Assembly (NCBI GenBank): GCA_963977185.1
Contig: CAXBNV010000028.1
Location: 1 to 19,514, forward strand
Direction: 5' to 3'
Length of the DNA: 19,514 nucleotides
From: CAXBNV01 sp963977185
GTDB lineage: Bacteria; Pseudomonadota; Gammaproteobacteria; JAGOUU01
Within the stretch, counting starts at the first letter, position 1. Each line of letters opens with the position of its first letter. The notes below the pieces were generated by a model. It ran no database searches. It was not told the origin of the DNA and saw only the letters and a program-made list of their open reading frames with translations. Positions 16,024-19,514 of this stretch are shown here, piece by piece. The position numbers and the translations under genes were made by a program.

Positions 16024-16734
16024 TCATTTTTTTGGTGAAATAACAATAAGATTTGCATCATAAGTCATAACGCCTAGCATAATAGCATTAATTAATCTTG
16101 ATACGCATACTTCATAATAATTATTATGTGAAAGTGAGTTTTCTATATGAGGATCTGCAACAACTATTCTATTATGTTGTGCATTGTACCCAGTAAGTAC
16201 TACAAAGTGGCCACATGGCTCCCCTTTTATATCATCATAAATGCTTTCAGTATTATTAACTTCAAACTCTCTACGTGTATTATATAAATAAGTAGCACTT
16301 AATCCTGTTATTATAGGTGTGTTTTGATTAAATAAATTTTTTAACACTGTTGTAGTTAAATTTTTATAAATAATGTTACCACCGTTTTCCAAAAATTCAA
16401 TATAGGCAACAGAGCTTTCTACTACCCTTTGTTTATCAGATTTATATTTCAACTGTTCTTTTAATTTGTTTATTAAATAACCTTTAGAAGATTTTTTATT
16501 AAACCATGATGGATCAAAGATATTTAAATTATAAACATATATATCAACATCATACCCTTGATTTAACGCATGATTACCAAGGTATGCCGCTAATGTGCCG
16601 CCACTGATTGATTTTTTGACCTCTGTCATTAATGTTTTTAAATCTTGATTATTTGAATAATAATCATAAATTGCTTTTAAACAAGTAGGACCACAGCTTA
16701 CATCATCTGGCTGTGTTTGAATATTAACGAACAT
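16024..16734 (-). CDS. C39-like cysteine peptidase without signal peptide
   Basis: This is a papain-fold peptidase of the C39-like group, 236 residues, predicted cytosolic. The N-terminus has Gln8 and Cys14 in QPDDVSCGPTCLKAIYDYY, the six-residue spacing between oxyanion-hole Gln and nucleophile seen in papain and C39 enzymes. His176 lies in EPCGHFVVLTGYN and Asp194 in IVVADPHIEN, completing a triad. Unlike bacteriocin-exporter C39 domains there is no ABC transporter or membrane part, and no leader-peptide gene is seen. From memory, homologues in other gammaproteobacteria are often fused to or beside a GNAT acetyltransferase and sit next to RLAN-type ATP-grasp ligases. Here the GNAT part is absent. 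It is divergent from the ATP-grasp gene across 203 bases and upstream of the GCS2 gene on the same strand. Confidence 0.85.
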   Translation of the reverse strand: MFVNIQTQPDDVSCGPTCLKAIYDYYSNNQDLKTLMTEVKKSISGGTLAAYLGNHALNQGYDVDIYVYNLNIFDPSWFNKKSSKGYLINKLKEQLKYKSDKQRVVESSVAYIEFLENGGNIIYKNLTTTVLKNLFNQNTPIITGLSATYLYNTRREFEVNNTESIYDDIKGEPCGHFVVLTGYNAQHNRIVVADPHIENSLSHNNYYEVCVSRLINAIMLGVMTYDANLIVISPKK

Positions 16735-16864
16735 ATGATATATGGCCTAAGGTTATTAAAATAATATTTATACTTAAATATCTTAATATAAATTTTCTTC
16801 TTTTAAAAATTTATAATTTTATCTTGCGTGATACGTTAGGTGATAATAAAATATCAAAAAACGC

Positions 16865-16897
16865 TATACTAAAATATACTTATAAAATTAAAGTATA
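16865..16897 (+). promoter_or_regulatory. Possible promoter and inverted repeat before the ATP-grasp gene
   Basis: TATACT at 16865-16870 could be a -10. Immediately after it, TATACTT (16875-16881) and AAGTATA (16891-16897) form a seven-base inverted repeat spaced by nine bases, offset from a second overlapping one (ACTTATA/TATAAGT). The position between a divergent peptidase and ligase suits an operator. The region is so AT-rich that chance repeats are likely. Confidence 0.3.
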
Positions 16898-16937
16898 AGT
16901 TTTAAGTAATTTGGAATTTATTGTGTAAAGAATAAAA

Positions 16938-18410
16938 ATGACAAAACATATAATAATCATAGATAACCCTAAAAAATTTGATATTCTATTAGATAATTAT
17001 CAAGTCTTAACTCCTTATGAATTTATTCACAATACTTATACTACAAATAAAAATCTTAGAAGCAGATTTAAAGTTATTAATTTATGTAATAATTTCAATT
17101 ATTTAAGCAAAGGTTATTATGTTTCTCTTTTAGCTGAATCAAGAGGGCTAACATGTATTCCAAGCACTAACGATATTGTTAAGCTTAATTGGAAGCAAAA
17201 CTACGGTTATAATTTACCAGAATTAAATGCATTTGTTGAAAAGCATTATACCAAAAAAGGTGAAGATCCACTTACTCGAGTCTATACTACTTATTTTGGC
17301 CGACATGATGATCCAAAGCTTGAGCCAATTACTAGGTTTTTATTTGATTTAATTAGATTCCCTATAATCACTTTTACCTTAACTTTTACAAATAAATCCT
17401 GGAAAATAAGCAAAATAACACCAGGTAAAATTTCAAATTTCTCTGATGAACAAAGAGATTTATTTATCAAAGCTCTTGGAAAATTTACAGGTCATTTATG
17501 GTATAAAAATAATAAAAAAGCCCAAGAAAAATATTGGTTGGCAATTTTACATAACCCAATGGAAAAATATCCCCCATCTAATAAAGGAGCCTTAGAAAAG
17601 TTTATAAAAATAGGTAAAAAAAATAGTGTTTTTGTTGAGTTAATTAATAAGGCTGATTATTCATCGCTGCTTGAGTATGATGCCTTATTCATTAGAGAAA
17701 CAACAGCAATTAATCATCATACATATAGCTTTGCTTATAAAGCTGAACAAGAAGGCATTCCTTGCATTGATGATACAGAATCAATTATAAAATGCGGTAA
17801 TAAAGTTTTCTTAAATGAAATTTTTACTAAAAATAACATAAAAACTCCAAGTACTACAATAATAGACAAATATAATTATAAAGAAGTTATTAATGAGCTT
17901 AAATTTCCAGCTGTTTTAAAAATTCCTGATGGAGCTTTTTCTCGCGGTATATTCAAAGTCAACAATCCTGATGATTGTTTAGAAAAAATAAAGCTTATGT
18001 TAAAAAGCTCTGAATTGATTATTTGTCAGGGGTTTGTTAACTCTGACTTTGATTGGAGAATTGGTGTATTAAATAATGAAGTTTTATTTGCCTCTCAATA
18101 TTATATGGCAAAAGGACATTGGCAAATATATAACCACAATGCCAAAACCAATAAAAATATTGAAGGTGGAGCGACATCATTAAATATAAATGATGTGCCA
18201 CAAGATGTATTAAACGCCGCATTAAATGCATCGAAACTTATAGGAAATGGATTATACGGAGTAGATTTAAAGCAAAATCAAGATGGCGAAGTACTTTTGA
18301 TTGAAGTCAATGACAATCCAAATATAGATAAAGATATTGAAGATTCAATCTTAGGCGATGAAATTTATCATCGCATTATTAAAAGATTCATTGAAATGAT
18401 TGACGCCTGA
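16938..18410 (+). CDS. RimK-like ATP-grasp amidoligase with RLAN N-terminal domain
   Basis: The 490-residue protein has two parts. Residues 1 to about 165 match the RLAN domain found before some RimK-like ATP-grasp modules; VLTPYEFI and VINLCNNFNYLSKGYYVSLLAESRG are characteristic. From about 240 the ATP-grasp ligase follows: FIRETTAINHHTY (251-263), ATP-binding Lys328 in AVLKIPDGAFSRGIFKV, FDWRIGVLNNEVLFASQYY (371-389), and metal ligands Glu456, Asn458 and Asn460 in LLIEVNDNPNID. Such enzymes activate a carboxylate as acyl phosphate and join it to an amine. RimK itself adds glutamate to ribosomal protein S6, but RLAN-type members are predicted to act on small peptides or metabolites. No signal peptide. 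Context: divergent C39-like peptidase, GCS2 ligase and FGase hydrolase. A strong hairpin follows the stop. Substrate unknown. Confidence 0.9.
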   Translation: MTKHIIIIDNPKKFDILLDNYQVLTPYEFIHNTYTTNKNLRSRFKVINLCNNFNYLSKGYYVSLLAESRGLTCIPSTNDIVKLNWKQNYGYNLPELNAFVEKHYTKKGEDPLTRVYTTYFGRHDDPKLEPITRFLFDLIRFPIITFTLTFTNKSWKISKITPGKISNFSDEQRDLFIKALGKFTGHLWYKNNKKAQEKYWLAILHNPMEKYPPSNKGALEKFIKIGKKNSVFVELINKADYSSLLEYDALFIRETTAINHHTYSFAYKAEQEGIPCIDDTESIIKCGNKVFLNEIFTKNNIKTPSTTIIDKYNYKEVINELKFPAVLKIPDGAFSRGIFKVNNPDDCLEKIKLMLKSSELIICQGFVNSDFDWRIGVLNNEVLFASQYYMAKGHWQIYNHNAKTNKNIEGGATSLNINDVPQDVLNAALNASKLIGNGLYGVDLKQNQDGEVLLIEVNDNPNIDKDIEDSILGDEIYHRIIKRFIEMIDA

Positions 18411-18433
18411 TTTAATCTTTATTTTGAGAGCAC

Positions 18434-18468
18434 TGAGAGCTCTCTCGTTATAATGAGGAGAGCTCTCA
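18434..18468. terminator. Strong hairpin after the ATP-grasp gene
   Basis: TGAGAGCTCTC (18434-18444) and GAGAGCTCTCA (18458-18468) are exact reverse complements of 11 bases. Three further pairs lie inside with one bulge. Each arm contains the self-complementary GAGAGCTCTC. The downstream plus-strand bases are T-rich but interrupted (AATATTATTTATT). It lies between the ATP-grasp stop and the stop of the convergent DUF1554 gene, just before the base composition changes. Confidence 0.7.
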
Positions 18469-18484
18469 ATATTATTTATTATTA

Positions 18485-19159
18485 CTAACTTCGAGTTTCG
18501 AAGCAGTATATAGGACGCTGTGAGGCGCAACTAGGATTAAAAACTCCGATTGTTGTAGCGTTGGTCCATAGGCTTGGGTCGTCTGTGGAGGGGTCGCGGA
18601 TGAATCCAAGCAATGGGCTTGGCGATGATGTGTCATCGGTCCAGTTTGTACAGGTGTTGGACGAGGCTAGGGTACCATTGGCGGTGGTGTTCGTGAAGAC
18701 CGCGGTTGATTCCGGTATAATGTCACCCTTTTCTGTTTCTTGAATAGGTACTATAGGAGCTTTCAATGTAATTAGGCTATCAAGTGAGGTTGCGATGATT
18801 GTTCCGGAGGGAAGAATGTACTGTGCACTTATATCCTCCGACGTGAATCCATCTATGGCATTTGAGGTAGCGTCGCTGATCCATGGGTTCCACTCGCGTC
18901 CGATGAGGTTGGGATCTTCCGAATCGTTTGCAAGTGATTTGCAGTTCATGGCCGCTCCCGGTATCCCCCCCATATTGCCATTATATAATGCGCTTGTTAT
19001 AAAAACATATCGCTGCTCATTTCCTGGGGGGATTGGAGTTGGGGTGGACCCGGATATGATGGGTAGCACATTAGATCTCCCATCGGAATCAGTTAGGTCA
19101 TACGAGGTGGTGGAGACATCGCAGCGAATGCTTACGATTATGGTAGCGTTTCCAGGCAC
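18485..19159 (-). pseudogene. DUF1554-family surface protein, 5' end missing
   Basis: The 224-residue frame matches the DUF1554 family, best known in Leptospira. It has RYVFITSALYNGNMGGIPGA, then CKSLANDS, EWNPWISDAT, YILPSGTIIA, CTNWTD, and ends RPIYCFE. Family members are secreted or lipoproteins with an N-terminal signal, but here none exists. The frame can only start at GTG 19157-19159, and two in-frame stops lie about 33 bases upstream. The Pro/Thr-rich run (SGSTPTPIPPGNE) suits a linker after a lost anchor. Base composition is about 50% GC (34, 23 and 29 GC in three 60-base lines at 18541, 18961 and 19081) against about 30% around it, so the gene was probably acquired. The change occurs exactly at the frame's start, where IS256-like sequence begins. 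The lectin-like domain could still be intact. Called a pseudogene by inference; a short functional protein is not excluded. Confidence 0.65.
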
Positions 19160-19200
19160 TGTAAATAAATTTGTGTAACTACTTATTTTTTATTAATCTA

Positions 19201-19224
19201 AACTGGTCACTCAGATGGCCAGTT
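19201..19224. repeat. Hairpin upstream of the transposase
   Basis: AACTGGTCA (19201-19209) and TGGCCAGTT (19216-19224) pair over nine positions with one T-G pair, loop CTCAGA. It lies 22 bases before the transposase start. Such hairpins inside IS ends can block read-through transcription from outside; that role is inferred. Confidence 0.6.
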
Positions 19225-19246
19225 AACTTTTAGTAAAGGATAAGTA

Positions 19247-19486
19247 ATGTTAGATAAAATTGATGATAAATTAGTAGCTGAATTAGCAAAAAATATTAAA
19301 ACAGAAGAAGATTTAGCTAATCTTAGTAAAAAACTCCTAAAATTAACTGTTGAAAAAGCTTTAAACGCAGAAATGGATGAGCATTTAGGCTATGAAAAAC
19401 ATTCCTTAGATGGTCACAATTCTGGAAATAGTCGTAATGGGGCTAGCTCTAAAACTCTTAAAACCTCAGTTCGACCTAAGCAATAA
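19247..19486 (+). pseudogene. Truncated IS256-family transposase, N-terminal fragment
   Basis: The 79 residues match the start of Mutator/IS256 transposases: LSKKLLKLTVEKALNAEMDE, HLGYEKH, and NSGNSRNGASSKTLKT. Intact members run about 400 residues with a DDE catalytic domain. Here the frame ends six residues later (SVRPKQ, stop 19484-19486), and the expected 'G-x-x-x-I-x-x-PRDR' segment does not follow in any frame. That points to a deletion or rearrangement rather than a simple frameshift. The start is sound: AAAGGA at 19235-19240 is six bases before ATG. Without the DDE domain the product cannot transpose, though the fragment could interfere with related full-length copies. Confidence 0.8.
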
Positions 19487-19514
19487 CTAAATTATCTTTA
19501 TTATCTATAGAAAT

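Larger units (their letters stand above)
19160..19514 (+). mobile_element. Left part of an IS256-family insertion sequence
   Basis: The stretch contains an IS256-type transposase N-terminus preceded by about 87 AT-rich non-coding bases. The edge is placed at about 19160, where GC-rich DUF1554 sequence stops. Just inside it, TTTGTGTAACT (19170-19180) resembles the TTGTGTAA core I recall from IS256-type terminal repeats. I cannot confirm the terminal repeat because the other end is not visible. The right part is either deleted or outside the window. Confidence 0.55.

Noticed and set aside
16024..16734. C39-like protein as a bacteriocin leader peptidase
   Set aside because: No ABC transporter, membrane part or double-glycine leader peptide gene is visible nearby; the context is amidoligases.
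18434..18468. GAGAGCTCTC repeats as an attachment site of the GC-rich island
   Set aside because: No matching direct repeat is visible on the far side at about 19160, and a hairpin after a gene is better explained as a terminator.
18795..19178. Plus-strand open frame of 127 codons across the GC-rich segment
   Set aside because: It is antisense to the DUF1554 frame, has no ribosome site or recognisable motif, and high GC lowers stop-codon frequency.

Overview
The window is about 70% AT and reads as chromosome from a low-GC gammaproteobacterium. The evidence is gene content: a 412-residue Cca with a C-terminal HD domain, the accB-accC-prmA order, an SfcA-type malic enzyme, a cytochrome c5 and a Bat operon end. 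Eukaryote-like proteins (a Ser/Thr kinase, a pepsin-type aspartic protease, a faint ankyrin-like protein) fit a host-associated lineage such as Legionellales or a Francisella-like relative. The sequence alone does not settle the genus.

Layout. 1-2130: 3' end of a Bat-operon VWA/TPR gene carrying a 9-bp tandem repeat, overlapping batD. 2253-4724: an unrecognised 408-residue protein and cca, closely spaced. 4774-7001: a protein-kinase-like gene (minus), divergent from a small membrane protein built of a duplicated hydrophobic module. 7158-9976: accB-accC-prmA, with an extended -10 promoter in front. 9977-11686: malic enzyme (minus), stop-to-stop against prmA with no gap. 11888-13994: cytochrome c5, a pepsin-like protease and a small orphan, all plus strand. 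14010-18410: an amidoligase/peptidase cluster. 18485-19514: a GC-rich DUF1554 gene that has lost its 5' end where it meets a broken IS256-type element.

The most interesting stretch is 14010-18410. An N-formylglutamate amidohydrolase-type hydrolase, a GCS2-type glutamate/amine ligase and a C39-like cysteine peptidase are co-directional on the minus strand. A RimK-like ATP-grasp ligase with the RLAN N-terminal domain runs divergently. Two ATP-dependent amide-bond makers next to two amide-bond breakers, all without signal peptides, suggest a cytosolic pathway that builds and trims a small peptide or amino-acid conjugate. Its product is not evident from the sequence.

The second notable point is the abrupt change to about 50% GC at 18485-19159, flanked by a strong hairpin on one side and IS256-like sequence on the other. 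This looks like an imported surface-protein gene later interrupted by an insertion sequence. No gene-free stretch exceeds about 210 bases, and I see no tRNA, rRNA or CRISPR array.
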